NCBI GenBank assembly: GCA_025359445.1
Contig: JANYGB010000019.1
Span: 61,478 to 125,477 of the forward strand
Source: Sphingomonadaceae bacterium
Lineage (GTDB): Bacteria; Pseudomonadota; Alphaproteobacteria; Sphingomonadales; Sphingomonadaceae
DNA: 64,000 nt
Direction: 5' to 3'
The notes beneath the pieces were generated by a model that was given only the letters and a program-made list of their open reading frames with translations, had not been told where the DNA came from and did not search any database. A program made the position numbers and the translations under genes. Of this stretch, positions 1 through 10,437 are shown one piece after another; positions within the stretch are counted from its first letter, which is position 1, and each line of letters starts with the position of its first letter.

Positions 1-876
1 CAATTGCAGCCGGTGCTCGCGGGTGAAGCCGATCGCGCCGTGCATTTGGGTGGCGATCGAAGCTCCGCTGCCCGCCGCTTCGCGCGCCCGCAGCGAGCCT
101 GCGGCAACCCCCAGCAGATCGCAGCGCGCCAGGGCTTCGGCGGCAAGATCGGCCGCGGCGGTGGCGCAGGCGAGCTCGCCCGCCAGCTTGGCCAATTCGT
201 GCTGCACCGCTTGGAATTTGGACAGCGGCTTGCCGAATTGCACCCGCGTTCCGGTATGCTCAAGCGTCATGTCGAGCGCGGCTTCAAGCGCGCCGGCGAT
301 CTGGAATGCGCGCAAAGTTGAACCCTCAGCCAGCGGGCAGTGGGGCAGCGGGGCGGACACATCGGCCGTCCAATCAATCTGCAACGTGGGCCGCGGCTGG
401 AAATTGAGCGCGAGCCCCGCCTCGGCGACCGTCCAGCCCGAGCGCGGTACGCGGTACAATCTGTCGCCCACCGCCAGCGCGAGGCAATCGAGCTTGTCGC
501 CCCAGGCAATTCGCGCGACTCGCCCAGTCAGGCGGCCCTCGTTGAGCGTCAGCGCATCGGCGCGGGCCAATCCGGCGGCACCCTCGGCCAGGGGCAATCC
601 GGCGGCAGCGAGCAAGCGGTTCGCGCCCATCGTCTCGGCCACCGGCAGCGGCACCGCGTGGCGGCCGAGCAGCCGCAAGGCTTCGCCCTGATCGGCGGGA
701 TCCAGCCCGAACCCGCCTTGTTCTTCGCTGAGCAGCGCCAACGGCAGGCCCATCTCCTCGAACTTGGCCCACAGTTCGGGCAGCCATTCGCCGCCGCGCG
801 CGCGCGCCTGCGCGCTATCATCGAGGTGCCGTTCAAGCAGCCGTTCGATCATGTCCGCCAGCATCGTGATGCGCAT
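1..876 (-). CDS. acyl-CoA dehydrogenase family protein (partial, C-terminus runs off the left edge)
   Basis: Reverse-strand translation from ATG at 876 gives MRITMLADMIERLLERHLDD...LPELWAKFEEMGLPLALLSEEQGGFGL...GTRVQFGKPLSKFQAVQHELAKLAGEL...QMHGAIGFTREHRLQL, typical acyl-CoA dehydrogenase motifs; open to the window edge, so absent from the ORF track. Confidence 0.85.
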   Translation of the reverse strand, partial: MRITMLADMIERLLERHLDDSAQARARGGEWLPELWAKFEEMGLPLALLSEEQGGFGLDPADQGEALRLLGRHAVPLPVAETMGANRLLAAAGLPLAEGAAGLARADALTLNEGRLTGRVARIAWGDKLDCLALAVGDRLYRVPRSGWTVAEAGLALNFQPRPTLQIDWTADVSAPLPHCPLAEGSTLRAFQIAGALEAALDMTLEHTGTRVQFGKPLSKFQAVQHELAKLAGELACATAAADLAAEALARCDLLGVAAGSLRAREAAGSGASIATQMHGAIGFTREHRLQL

Positions 877-886
877 CCCTTGCGAG

Positions 887-962
<76 letters not shown>

Positions 963-993
963 AACGTGGCCTTAAGTGCAGGCGTCCTTAGCC

Positions 994-1866
994 CTAGGCA
1001 GCGCCAAAGGTCCAGCCCTCGGTTTGCGCAATCTGCTCCGTGAGCAGTGACGGGGACCAGGTTGCCGAATCGTGCGCAATGGTACGCAGCCAGGCCGCCG
1101 AAATCAGCGCATCGGCGGCATGGTCGGTTATCGCGCCGGTTCCTGGCACTGGCTTGCTGCTCAGTGCGGCCAGCGCTGCAGTAAGGTCGGCAAAGTCGCG
1201 GATTTTCGAACGGGCTGCGCTGCGCCCTGCGGCTATCGCGGCCAGCGTCGTGTAGATTTCCACCAGCACCGAACCACTGTCCGGCAGAGCATCGAACGGC
1301 CAGATCGCATAATGGTGCTGCAAGCGGTGAAGCAGCCGCATTCCCGCGAGCGAGCCCTTGCCGACTTGCGCGGCGCCGACGAGGTTGAAATTGCTGTAAG
1401 GGCGGCACCCGGCGCGGGCCTGCGCATGCTCGGTCTGGCGAAAGCGCCCGCGCCCGCCACCGAAAACTGCGCCCTCGCGCCCGCCATGGCGGCGGAAATG
1501 CGGCGCGATTTGGGGGTGATCGGCGAACTTTGTGGCTCCCAAGTGGGGTTCGTCGGCGCTGATTTGCTCGACCAGCGCCCACAATTCGCGCGCGCTGTGC
1601 GGACTGTTTGCCCAACCCGGAAAATAGGCGCGCGTGTCAGCGCAGGCGAACGAAAAGCTCATGTCAAAGCCGACCAAGGTATCGGGCGGCAAGTCATTCA
1701 GCAGCCAGTCGAGCACCTCGCCGCGCGACCAGCAGTGGCCAGGGCGGATCAACTCTGGCGCAGCATCGCCGCCTGCACACACCGCCAGCGCAATCCCGCG
1801 ATGCCGCTCCCCCGCCGCCCCCGACCAGTCAATCGCGGCGTAATGCTTGAAGCGGTCGGGCTTCAT
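994..1866 (-). CDS. hypothetical protein, DUF429-like / predicted RNase-H-fold (AIDWSGA N-terminus)
   Basis: ORF from ATG 1866: MKPDRFKHYAAIDWSGAAGERHRGIALAVC...; overlaps rarA stop by 4 bp. Confidence 0.6.
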   Translation of the reverse strand: MKPDRFKHYAAIDWSGAAGERHRGIALAVCAGGDAAPELIRPGHCWSRGEVLDWLLNDLPPDTLVGFDMSFSFACADTRAYFPGWANSPHSARELWALVEQISADEPHLGATKFADHPQIAPHFRRHGGREGAVFGGGRGRFRQTEHAQARAGCRPYSNFNLVGAAQVGKGSLAGMRLLHRLQHHYAIWPFDALPDSGSVLVEIYTTLAAIAAGRSAARSKIRDFADLTAALAALSSKPVPGTGAITDHAADALISAAWLRTIAHDSATWSPSLLTEQIAQTEGWTFGAA

Positions 1867-3182
1867 TCCCCCTGCAGTTCGGCCCGCCGCTTGTCCCACC
1901 ACTCCATTCGCTTCAATACCTCGCGCTCGAATCCGCGTTCGGCTGGCTGGTAATATTGCTGCGGTTCCATTTCCTCGGGCCAGTAGTCTGCGCCCGAAAA
2001 GCCGTCCTCGCTCTGGTGGTCGTAGGCGTAGCCCTTGCCGTAGCCGATGTCCTTCATCAACTTGGTCGGAGCGTTGAGGATGTGCGCGGGCGGGGCCAGG
2101 CTGCCGGTCTGGCGCGCGCTGTCCCAAGCCGACTTTTGCGCCATGTAAGCCGCGTTCGATTTGGGTGCGGTGGCGAGGTAGAGGCAGGCCTGGACGATTG
2201 CCAGTTCGCCCTCGGGACTGCCGAGGAACTGGTAGGCATCCTTGGCCGCGAGGCACTGGATCAGCGCTTGCGGATCAGCCAGGCCTACGTCTTCGCTGGC
2301 GAAGCGGACCAGTCGGCGCAGCACATACAGCGGCTCCTCGCCTGCGGTGAGCATCCGCGCCATGTAGTACAGCGACGCTTGCGGATCGGACCCGCGCAAG
2401 GCTTTGTGCAGCGCCGAGATCAGGTTGTAGTGCCCGTCACGGTCCTTGTCATAAACCGCGACCCGGCGCTGGAGGAATGCGCCAAGTGCGGCAGGATCGA
2501 GCGGCTCCGCGATTGCCGCCGCGTAGAGCGTCTCGGCCTGGTTGAGCAGGAACCGTCCATCGCCATCGGCTGAGGCGACCAGCGCCTCGCGCGCAGCCGG
2601 CGTAAGCGGCAGCGGCCCTTCGAGCGCTTCGCCGCGCGCGACCAGCGTATCGAGCGCCGCCGCATCGAGCCGGTGCAGGATCAGCACTTGTGCGCGGCTG
2701 AGCAAAGCGGCGTTGAGGGCAAAGCTGGGGTTCTCGGTGGTAGCACCGACCAAGGTAACCGTGCCTTTCTCCACGAACGGCAGGAACCCGTCCTGCTGGG
2801 CGCGGTTGAAGCGGTGAATCTCGTCCACAAACAACAAAGTGCGCTGGCCGGCCTTGGCCATGGTCTCGGCCTCGGCGAAAGCCTTTTTGAGATCGGCCAC
2901 GCCCGAGAACACCGCGCTGATCGCCGCAAAACGCATGCCGACCGCCTTGGCCAGCAGCCGCGCGATGCTGGTCTTGCCAGTGCCGGGCGGGCCCCACAGG
3001 ATCATGCTCGACAGGCGGCCTGCGGCGACCATCCGGCCGATCGCGCCAGCGGGGCCGGTCAGGTGCTCCTGCCCGATAACGTCATCAAGCACGCGCGGGC
3101 GCAACCGGTCAGCCAGTGGCGCATCGGCGCGGGGTTCTTCTTCAGGACTCTCGGGAAGGTCTGCAGCAAACAGGTCGGCCAT
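1863..3182 (-). CDS. rarA: replication-associated recombination protein A (AAA ATPase)
   Basis: MADLFAADLPE...PLADRLRPRVLDDVIGQEHLTGPAGAIGRM...ILWGPPGTGKTSIARLLAKA...LLFVDEIHRFNRAQQDGFLP. Confidence 0.92.
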   Translation of the reverse strand: MADLFAADLPESPEEEPRADAPLADRLRPRVLDDVIGQEHLTGPAGAIGRMVAAGRLSSMILWGPPGTGKTSIARLLAKAVGMRFAAISAVFSGVADLKKAFAEAETMAKAGQRTLLFVDEIHRFNRAQQDGFLPFVEKGTVTLVGATTENPSFALNAALLSRAQVLILHRLDAAALDTLVARGEALEGPLPLTPAAREALVASADGDGRFLLNQAETLYAAAIAEPLDPAALGAFLQRRVAVYDKDRDGHYNLISALHKALRGSDPQASLYYMARMLTAGEEPLYVLRRLVRFASEDVGLADPQALIQCLAAKDAYQFLGSPEGELAIVQACLYLATAPKSNAAYMAQKSAWDSARQTGSLAPPAHILNAPTKLMKDIGYGKGYAYDHQSEDGFSGADYWPEEMEPQQYYQPAERGFEREVLKRMEWWDKRRAELQGE

Positions 3183-3261
3183 TCCGACAAGATAGCGGCT
3201 GCGAGAATTTTTGCACCAAGAGGCTTGCATGATCGATCTGCAGATATATCTTAGAGCAATC

Positions 3262-3906
3262 ATGAAAGGAACAAGACACATGAGAATGCACGGATGCGGC
3301 CCACGGGGCCACCGTTATGGCCCAATGGCCGCAATGATAATGACCGGTATGGGACACGGCTGGGGCCGCCACTGGGGCTCTGATTGGGGCGCTGGGTTTG
3401 GCGGCGAAGGCCGTGGCGGTCCGGGACGACGCGGTCCTGGCGGGCGCGGCCGGATGTTCGGCTCGGGCGAATTGCGGCTCGCGCTGCTCGGTCTGATCGC
3501 CGAAACCCCGCGCCACGGCTACGAACTGATCAAGGCGATTGAGGAACTGTCGGGCGGCAACTACGCGCCAAGCCCGGGGGTGGTCTATCCCACGCTCAGC
3601 CTACTGACCGACGAGGGCGTGATCGAAGACCAGGCGGGCGAAGGTGCGCGCAAGTCGTTCGCCGCAACCGATGCCGGGCGCGCTGAATTGGCCGAACGTC
3701 AGGAGGAATACGGCGCAATCGTCGCGCGGCTCAAAGGCCTCGCTGAAGAAAGCGAACGAACCAGCGCGCCGCCGCTCAAGCGCGCGATGGGCAACCTGGT
3801 TCACGCGGTAAAAAACCGCATGGCAGCCGGCGACTTCGACCGCGAAACGGTCCACGCAGTAGCCGCGATCCTCGATGAGGCAGCACAGCGGATCGAACGG
3901 CTGTGA
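3262..3906 (+). CDS. PadR family transcriptional regulator with His/Gly/Arg-rich N-terminal extension
   Basis: GELRLALLGLIAETPRHGYELIKAIEELSGGNYAPSPGVVYPTLSLLTDEG is the PadR winged helix; alternative start at 3280. Confidence 0.85.
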   Translation: MKGTRHMRMHGCGPRGHRYGPMAAMIMTGMGHGWGRHWGSDWGAGFGGEGRGGPGRRGPGGRGRMFGSGELRLALLGLIAETPRHGYELIKAIEELSGGNYAPSPGVVYPTLSLLTDEGVIEDQAGEGARKSFAATDAGRAELAERQEEYGAIVARLKGLAEESERTSAPPLKRAMGNLVHAVKNRMAAGDFDRETVHAVAAILDEAAQRIERL

Positions 3907-4220
3907 GCTACGGCGCAGCAGCCAGCGTGCCGACCGCCAGCGCGAGCAAGTACCTCCAGCAGGTGTGCAAGCACTGGGCCCACAACCTCACGGTCGAATT
4001 CGATGAGGCCAAAGGAACCATCGTGTTTCCTAAGGACGCACGGGGCGCGAACTGGCCTGGTGACGGCGTGGTCACCTTGACCGCCGGGCCTGAAACGCTC
4101 GGTTGCCGCATCGAGGCGAGCGAAGCTGTGCAACGCGACGGCCTGAAAGGCGCGCTTGCCCGGCACATTGACCGCTTCGCGTTCCGTGAGGCGCTGGCTT
4201 GGGATTGGCACGACGGCTAA
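3903..4220 (+). CDS. DUF2218 domain-containing protein
   Basis: ASKYLQQVCKHWAHNLTVEFDEAKGTIVFP...HIDRFAFREALAWDW; GTG start overlapping the padR stop (translationally coupled). Confidence 0.8.
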   Translation: MSYGAAASVPTASASKYLQQVCKHWAHNLTVEFDEAKGTIVFPKDARGANWPGDGVVTLTAGPETLGCRIEASEAVQRDGLKGALARHIDRFAFREALAWDWHDG

Positions 4221-4273
4221 GCGGACCCGGCTCGCGGGGTGCGAAGCGACCGCAAAATCGGCGTTTCCTATTG

Positions 4274-4303
4274 AACCGGCGCGGGTTTGGTCCCGCGCCG
4301 GTT
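4274..4303 (+). terminator. strong hairpin downstream of the padR-DUF2218 pair
   Basis: AACCGGCGCGGG-TTTGGT-CCCGCGCCGGTT, perfect 12-bp stem; no long T tract. Confidence 0.5.
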
Positions 4304-4349
4304 TCGTGTTAGCAAGTCCGCAAATGTCAAAAGACATCGGGAGTGGGAT

Positions 4350-4772
4350 ATGGACGAGCTGAATTGCGGCGCAAGGGTGCCATTGAGCTTCTGGGTCGTT
4401 GCCGGGCTTGGCGTGCTGTGGAACGGCTTTGCCGTCATGGGCTATTGGCTGACCGCGACTCATAATCCGAGCGCGATGGCGCAGACTCCGGCCGAAATGG
4501 TCGAGGCGCTCAATCATACGCCGACCTGGGCGATGGCCGCTTGGGGCTTTGCCGTATGTGCTGCACTGGCCGGATCGGTGCTGCTTGTCCTGCGCCGCCG
4601 CTGGGCGGTGCCTGCTTTTGTTGCTTCGCTTGGCGGACTGCTGATACTGACTATCTATCAAGTCGCCGTGAACATGCCGATGAGCATACCGCAGATCATC
4701 ACGATCTGGCTGGTCGCGCTGTTCCTGCTGCGCTTCAGCAGCAGCGAAGCGGGTAAAGGCTTGCTGCGCTAA
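4350..4772 (+). CDS. hypothetical membrane protein (four predicted TM helices)
   Basis: MDELNCGARVPLSFWVVAGLGVLWNGFAVMGYWLT... hydrophobic segments. Confidence 0.65.
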   Translation: MDELNCGARVPLSFWVVAGLGVLWNGFAVMGYWLTATHNPSAMAQTPAEMVEALNHTPTWAMAAWGFAVCAALAGSVLLVLRRRWAVPAFVASLGGLLILTIYQVAVNMPMSIPQIITIWLVALFLLRFSSSEAGKGLLR

Positions 4773-5926
4773 GCGGGCCGCGTCGATTTCTTTGCAATAA
4801 GACGCAGATAGCTGTCGGCAACCGACTGGTTGATCTGGTCCCAATCGTAGTCTCTGCTGCGCAACTCTCCCGCTTGGCCGTGGCTTTTGCGCAGCTGCGG
4901 ATCGAATGCATAAGCTCTAAGCGCTGTGGCAAATTCGTCCACCGCGCCGGGCGGGATCAGTCGGCCAGACTGGCCATCGGCGATCAAATTCTCACTGCCA
5001 GTCGCCGCCGCCGCCACCACTGGCACGCCGCAGGCCATCGCCTCCAACGAGACATTGCCGAACGCTTCAGTCTCGGACGGAAAGAACATCGTGTCCATCG
5101 AGGCAACCGCGCGGCCAAGGTCTGCTCCGCCAAGAAACCCGGTAAACACCGCGCTGGGCAACCGGCATTCGAACCACTCGCGCGCAGGACCTTCGCCGAC
5201 GATCAGTACGCGGAATGGCACACCGGTTTCAGCCAGCCGGTCAATTGCATCGCAAAATACGTCAAGTGCCTTTTCCATCACCAGGCGGCTGAGGAAACCG
5301 ATCACGAATTCTTCGTCCGCGATGCCGAGGCCGCGCCGCCAGGCCAGATCTCGGCGCTGCGGATTGAAGGTTGTCCGATCCACCCCGCGCGACCAGATCC
5401 CGATATCGGAATTCATCCGTTCGTCGCGCAGCACTTGCGCCATCGATTCGCTTGGCGCGATCAACGCGTCGCAGCGCCGGTAAAACCGGCGTTGCAACGC
5501 CACAGCTGCCGGTGCGAGGAAGCCGATGTGGTAGTATTTGAGGTAGGTTTCAAACCGGGTGTGAACCGAGGCAACCACCGGCAAGTTCCGTTTTCGCGCC
5601 CACGTTACCGCGCGGTGCCCGCTCGCATCGGGGGCTGAGACATGGACGATATTGGGCTTGAACGCCGCCAGGTCGCGCTTGATCCGCGCGTTGACGCCCG
5701 ATGACAACCGGTATTCGCTGCGAAACGGGATTGGCACCGACGGCAGTGAAACCAGATCGCCGGTGGGTTCCATCTCGGGTTGGTCAACCGTCGGCGAATA
5801 GACCCGCACTTGCGCGCCCTGGCGGATCAAGTAGCCGACCAGACGGTTAAGCGCCTTGTTCGCGCCATCGACGGTGATGTTGTAGTTGCCTGAAAACAGG
5901 GCAATGCGCAGGTCGCTGGGCTTCAT
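4769..5926 (-). CDS. glycosyltransferase family 4/1 protein
   Basis: RIALFSGNYNITVDGANKALNRLVGYL...VIGFLSRLVMEKALDVF...FFPSETEAFGNVSLEAMACGVPVVAA. Confidence 0.85.
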   Translation of the reverse strand: MKPSDLRIALFSGNYNITVDGANKALNRLVGYLIRQGAQVRVYSPTVDQPEMEPTGDLVSLPSVPIPFRSEYRLSSGVNARIKRDLAAFKPNIVHVSAPDASGHRAVTWARKRNLPVVASVHTRFETYLKYYHIGFLAPAAVALQRRFYRRCDALIAPSESMAQVLRDERMNSDIGIWSRGVDRTTFNPQRRDLAWRRGLGIADEEFVIGFLSRLVMEKALDVFCDAIDRLAETGVPFRVLIVGEGPAREWFECRLPSAVFTGFLGGADLGRAVASMDTMFFPSETEAFGNVSLEAMACGVPVVAAAATGSENLIADGQSGRLIPPGAVDEFATALRAYAFDPQLRKSHGQAGELRSRDYDWDQINQSVADSYLRLIAKKSTRPA

Positions 5927-5982
5927 CGAGCGGACTTAGCGGCGAAAGGGCCGGGGGGATAGCCGCCCCCGGCGCTCCTTGT

Positions 5983-7830
5983 TCAGGCCGCTTCCTTCTT
6001 GCGGCCCGCCTTCTTGCGCTCGTTGGGATCGAGCAGCGCCTTGCGCAGCCGAATCGACTGCGGAGTGACTTCGACCATTTCGTCGTCGTCGATATAGGCA
6101 ATCGCTTGTTCCAGCGTCATGATCCGCGGCGGGGTCAGCCGGATCGCGTCATCCTTGCCGGTCGAGCGGAAGTTGGTGAGCTGCTTGCTCTTCATCGGGT
6201 TAACTTCAAGGTCAGCGTCCTTGGCATTTTCGCCGATGATCATGCCTTCGTAGATCTTGTCCTGCGGGCGCACGAACAGCACGCCGCGCTCTTCCAGCAT
6301 GTTAAGCGCATAGCCGACTGCTTCGCCGGCGCAGTTGGAGATCAGCACGCCCACCGGACGGCCCTCGATCGTGCCCTTGTAGGGACCGTATTTCTCGAAC
6401 AAGCGGTTCATGATCCCGGTGCCGCGCGTGTCGGACAGGAACTCGCCGTGGTAGCCGATCAGTCCGCGGCTGGGGGCGGAGAAGGTGATCCGGGTCTTGC
6501 CGCCGCCCGAGGGGCGCATGTCGGTCATCTCGCCCTTGCGGAATGCCATTTTCTCGACGACTACGCCGGCATATTCGTCATCGACGTCGATCACCGTGGT
6601 TTCGTATGGTTCGGTGCGCTTGCCGTTTTCATCCTCGGCATAGAGCACGCGCGGGCGGCTGATGCCGAGCTCAAAGCCTTCGCGGCGCATCGTCTCGATC
6701 AGCACGCCGAGCTGCAATTCGCCGCGTCCAGCCACTTCGAAGCTGTCGCGGTCAGCGCTTTCGGTAACGCGGATCGCCACATTACTTTCGGCCTCGCGGG
6801 CGAGCCGGTCGCGGATCATTCGGCTGGTGACCTTGGTGCCCTCCCGCCCGGCCATTGGCGAATCGTTCACCGCAAAACGCATCGACAGCGTCGGCGGATC
6901 GATCGGCTGGGCGTGGAGCGGCTCGGTCACCGACGGATCGCAGATGGTGTTTGACACGGTCGCCTCGGTTAGCCCGGCGATCGAGATAATGTCCCCCGCC
7001 TGCGCTTCTTCGACAGGCACGCGTTCAAGCCCGCGGAACGCCATCAGCTTTGAGGCGCGGCCGGTTTCGACCACGTTGCCGTCGTTATCGAGTGCATGGA
7101 TCGGCGAATTGACCTTGATCTTGCCCGACTGGACCTTGCCAGTGAGGATGCGGCCGAGGAAGTTGTCGCGATCAAGCAGAGTGACGAGGAACTTGAACGG
7201 GCCATCGACATCGGCTGCGGGAGCCGGAACGTGGCTGACGATCTTTTCGAACAGCGGGGTCAAAGTCCCGGCGCGCAGGCTCGGGTCTTCGTTGGCATAG
7301 CCATTGCGGCCAGAGGCGTAGAGCACCGGGAAATCGAGCTGCTCGTCGGTCGCATCGAGGCTCACGAAAAGGTCGAACACTTCGTCGAGAACTTCCTGGA
7401 TGCGCTCGTCCTGACGATCGACCTTGTTGACCACAACGATCGGACGCAGCCCCAGCGCAAGCGCTTTGCCGGTGACGAATTTGGTCTGCGGCATCGCCCC
7501 TTCGGACGAATCGACCAGCAGGATCACCCCGTCGACCATCGACAGGATCCGCTCAACCTCACCGCCGAAATCGGCGTGGCCGGGGGTATCGACGATGTTG
7601 ATGTGGGTGGTGTGGCCGTGCTGATCGTCCCATTCGACCGAGGTGCACTTGGCCAGAATGGTGATCCCGCGTTCTTTTTCGAGGTCGTTGGAATCCATCG
7701 CGCGCTCTTCGATCCGCTGGTTGTCGCGGAAGGTGCCGGACTGGCGGAACAGCTGATCGACCAGCGTAGTTTTACCGTGATCGACGTGCGCGATAATCGC
7801 GATATTGCGCAGGGGAAGCTGAGCGGACAT
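5983..7830 (-). CDS. typA: translational GTPase TypA/BipA
   Basis: [54 protein letters not shown]... Confidence 0.95.
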   Translation of the reverse strand: MSAQLPLRNIAIIAHVDHGKTTLVDQLFRQSGTFRDNQRIEERAMDSNDLEKERGITILAKCTSVEWDDQHGHTTHINIVDTPGHADFGGEVERILSMVDGVILLVDSSEGAMPQTKFVTGKALALGLRPIVVVNKVDRQDERIQEVLDEVFDLFVSLDATDEQLDFPVLYASGRNGYANEDPSLRAGTLTPLFEKIVSHVPAPAADVDGPFKFLVTLLDRDNFLGRILTGKVQSGKIKVNSPIHALDNDGNVVETGRASKLMAFRGLERVPVEEAQAGDIISIAGLTEATVSNTICDPSVTEPLHAQPIDPPTLSMRFAVNDSPMAGREGTKVTSRMIRDRLAREAESNVAIRVTESADRDSFEVAGRGELQLGVLIETMRREGFELGISRPRVLYAEDENGKRTEPYETTVIDVDDEYAGVVVEKMAFRKGEMTDMRPSGGGKTRITFSAPSRGLIGYHGEFLSDTRGTGIMNRLFEKYGPYKGTIEGRPVGVLISNCAGEAVGYALNMLEERGVLFVRPQDKIYEGMIIGENAKDADLEVNPMKSKQLTNFRSTGKDDAIRLTPPRIMTLEQAIAYIDDDEMVEVTPQSIRLRKALLDPNERKKAGRKKEAA

Positions 7831-7923
7831 TCAATAACTCTCAATCGGGGGAGGGCGGCACCGTGCTGCGCCGCAACATTGGCCGCGCCCCTAGCCGATG
7901 AAGGGCCTTGGGGCAAGCGCCGC

Positions 7924-10437
7924 CTAAAGCTCGCGCAGGGCCTGTGCCGGTTTTGCGCGGAGCAATGGCAGCGAAGCGGCAAGGGCAAAGCCGATCACCA
8001 GCGCAAGGCCCATGCCGAGCACGCCGAGTACCTCTGTCCAATCGGGCAGCCATTCAAAGCCGAACAGCTTGACCACCACCAGCCACGCGATGGCGCTGCC
8101 CAGCGCCAGCGCGACCCCGGCAAGTACCGTGGCAAGCAGCGCATATTCGGCCAGTTGCAGCACTAGCAACTGCCGCCGGCTCGCCCCCAGCACGCGCAGG
8201 ATCACGTTGTCATAGACCCGTGCCGCGCGCGCCGCCGCAATCGCGCCGAGCAGCACCGCGATCCCCGCCAGCACCGCGACCGAGGCCGCCGCAAGGATCG
8301 CCAGGCTTACTTGACGCAGCAAATCGCGGGCCTGCGTCAGTACCCCACCAACCTCGATCACTGAGCTCGCCGGGAAGGCGCGGACGAGGGAACGGAGCAA
8401 ATCGCCGCGCGGAGTGCTTTTGGGCAGGTTTATCGTCGCCGCCAGATTGTGCGGCGCGTCTTCAATCGCATTGGGACTGAACACGAGCACGTAGTTGAAG
8501 CCCATCGAATCCCAGTCGATCCGCCGCAATGAGGCAATCCGCGCGGTCCGCTCGACCCCGAGCAGGCCGATGGTCAGCTGATCGCCCAGCTTCAGGTCCA
8601 GCGCCGCTGCCAGCTTTTCGTCGATCGAAACCAGCGGTTCGCCGGTGTAATTGTGCGGCCACCATTTGCCTGATGTAACCACATTGCCTTCGGGCACATC
8701 GTCTGAATAAGTAAGCCCGCGTTCGCCGCGCAGGGGCCAGGCTTCCTCGGGAATTTCCTTCATATCGGCGACGCGGATCATCGCATTTTGCGGGCCATAG
8801 GCAAGGATCGCACCGCGCAGCGCGGGAACGAGGCGAACTTTGGCGGCGGGTGCGACCTTGGTCACCGCAGCCACAAATTCCGCCCCGCGCGCCTTCGGCA
8901 CGTCGAGCACGAAGTAATCGGGCGCGCGCTGAGGGACCCGCGCCATGATGTTGGCATCGAGGCTGGTCTGGATCGCAGCCAGCGTCACGAAGGCGGCCAG
9001 CCCGAAGCCCAGCGCGGTCACCAGCGCGCCGGTCTGCGCCCCCGGGCGGTGCAGGTTGGCCAGCGCGATCCGCAGCAGCGGAGTCTTGGGGCGGGGCACC
9101 CGCGCGGCGAGCCAACGGATCAGCCAGCCCAGCGCGCCGAGCAGAAGCAAGAGCGCGAACGATCCGCCCAGAAAATAGGCCGTCACCAGCTTGGCCTTGG
9201 TCGTCAACAGCGCCAAAGCCGCAATTGCCGCGATGCCGAGCCCGACCGGCAGCACCGCATCGCGCCAGTTCTGCTTGAGCGGCGAGACGCGCGCGCGCAG
9301 CAACGCCATCGCCGGGAACCGTCGGGCGGACAGTAACGGCGGCGCGGCGAAGACAAGCGCGATCAGCAAGCCGTACAGCGCGGCCTTGGCGAGCGCACCG
9401 GGGTCGAACACCAGCCCGGGTGAGACCGGCAGCAGGCTGCCCAGCGCGTCCCCCAGCAGCGGGGTAACCAGCACCCCGGCGATCAGCCCCAGGCCACTCC
9501 CGATCAGCGCCGCCACGCCGACCTGAAGCAGGTAAATGCGGGCAATATCGCCGCTGGTCGCGCCGAGCACCTTCAATGTTGCCACGCTGCCGCGCCGCGC
9601 TTCGAGGTACGATGAAACCCCGCCGCCGATCCCGATCCCGGCAATCGCCAGCGCAGCGAGCCCGACCAGTACGAGGAAATCGCCCATCCGGCTGACGAAC
9701 CGCTCGGCCCCGGGCGAGGCATTGTCGCGGGTGCGCAATTCAAACCCGGACGAGGGAAATTGTTTTTTCAGCCGGTCGGCAAGGCCTTGCGCATCGCCGC
9801 CGGGGCCGATCGCGATCCGGTACTTGGCGCGGTACATTGCGCCGGGCGCGGTTAGCCCGGCGCGGGCGGGCACGTCCGAGGCGACGATCACCACGGGGCC
9901 AAGCGTGAAGCCTTCGCCGAGCCGGTCGGGCTCGTCGGCAATGATCCCACCGACGCGCAGGGTGAGGTCGCCGATTATCACACTTTCGCCCGGCTTGACC
10001 CCGAGCCGCTCCGCCGCGCCTTCGGCAAGCCACGCGCTGCCTGCTGGCGGCGCGCCGACGATGCGTCCGTCTTTAAGTTTGAATTGCCCAACCAGCGGCC
10101 AGGCTGTGTCGACGGCCTTTAGTTCAATCGGGGCAGCAAGGTCCCCAGCGCGGGCCATCGCCTGCAGCCGCATTCCGCCCGAAACCTTTCCGGCCATGGC
10201 GAATGCGGCGCTTTCGGTGGAGGATGCCGCACGTTGCCACACCGCAACTTCAACATCGCCGCCCAGGATCGTGCGGCCTCGGCTCGCCAGCTCGCGCTCG
10301 ATCGCGCCGGTCAGCGTGCCGATCGCGGCGAGCGCGCCGACGCCCAGGAACAGGCACACCAGAAGCAACCGCAGCCCCTTGAATCGCGCCGACAGGTCAC
10401 GCCGGGCGATAGTCCACGCGGTGCGCCACGCGTTCAT
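7924..10437 (-). CDS. ABC transporter permease (FtsX/YbbP type)
   Basis: 837 aa with N- and C-terminal FtsX-like TM modules; adjacent overlapping ATPase gene. Confidence 0.85.
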   Translation of the reverse strand: MNAWRTAWTIARRDLSARFKGLRLLLVCLFLGVGALAAIGTLTGAIERELASRGRTILGGDVEVAVWQRAASSTESAAFAMAGKVSGGMRLQAMARAGDLAAPIELKAVDTAWPLVGQFKLKDGRIVGAPPAGSAWLAEGAAERLGVKPGESVIIGDLTLRVGGIIADEPDRLGEGFTLGPVVIVASDVPARAGLTAPGAMYRAKYRIAIGPGGDAQGLADRLKKQFPSSGFELRTRDNASPGAERFVSRMGDFLVLVGLAALAIAGIGIGGGVSSYLEARRGSVATLKVLGATSGDIARIYLLQVGVAALIGSGLGLIAGVLVTPLLGDALGSLLPVSPGLVFDPGALAKAALYGLLIALVFAAPPLLSARRFPAMALLRARVSPLKQNWRDAVLPVGLGIAAIAALALLTTKAKLVTAYFLGGSFALLLLLGALGWLIRWLAARVPRPKTPLLRIALANLHRPGAQTGALVTALGFGLAAFVTLAAIQTSLDANIMARVPQRAPDYFVLDVPKARGAEFVAAVTKVAPAAKVRLVPALRGAILAYGPQNAMIRVADMKEIPEEAWPLRGERGLTYSDDVPEGNVVTSGKWWPHNYTGEPLVSIDEKLAAALDLKLGDQLTIGLLGVERTARIASLRRIDWDSMGFNYVLVFSPNAIEDAPHNLAATINLPKSTPRGDLLRSLVRAFPASSVIEVGGVLTQARDLLRQVSLAILAAASVAVLAGIAVLLGAIAAARAARVYDNVILRVLGASRRQLLVLQLAEYALLATVLAGVALALGSAIAWLVVVKLFGFEWLPDWTEVLGVLGMGLALVIGFALAASLPLLRAKPAQALREL

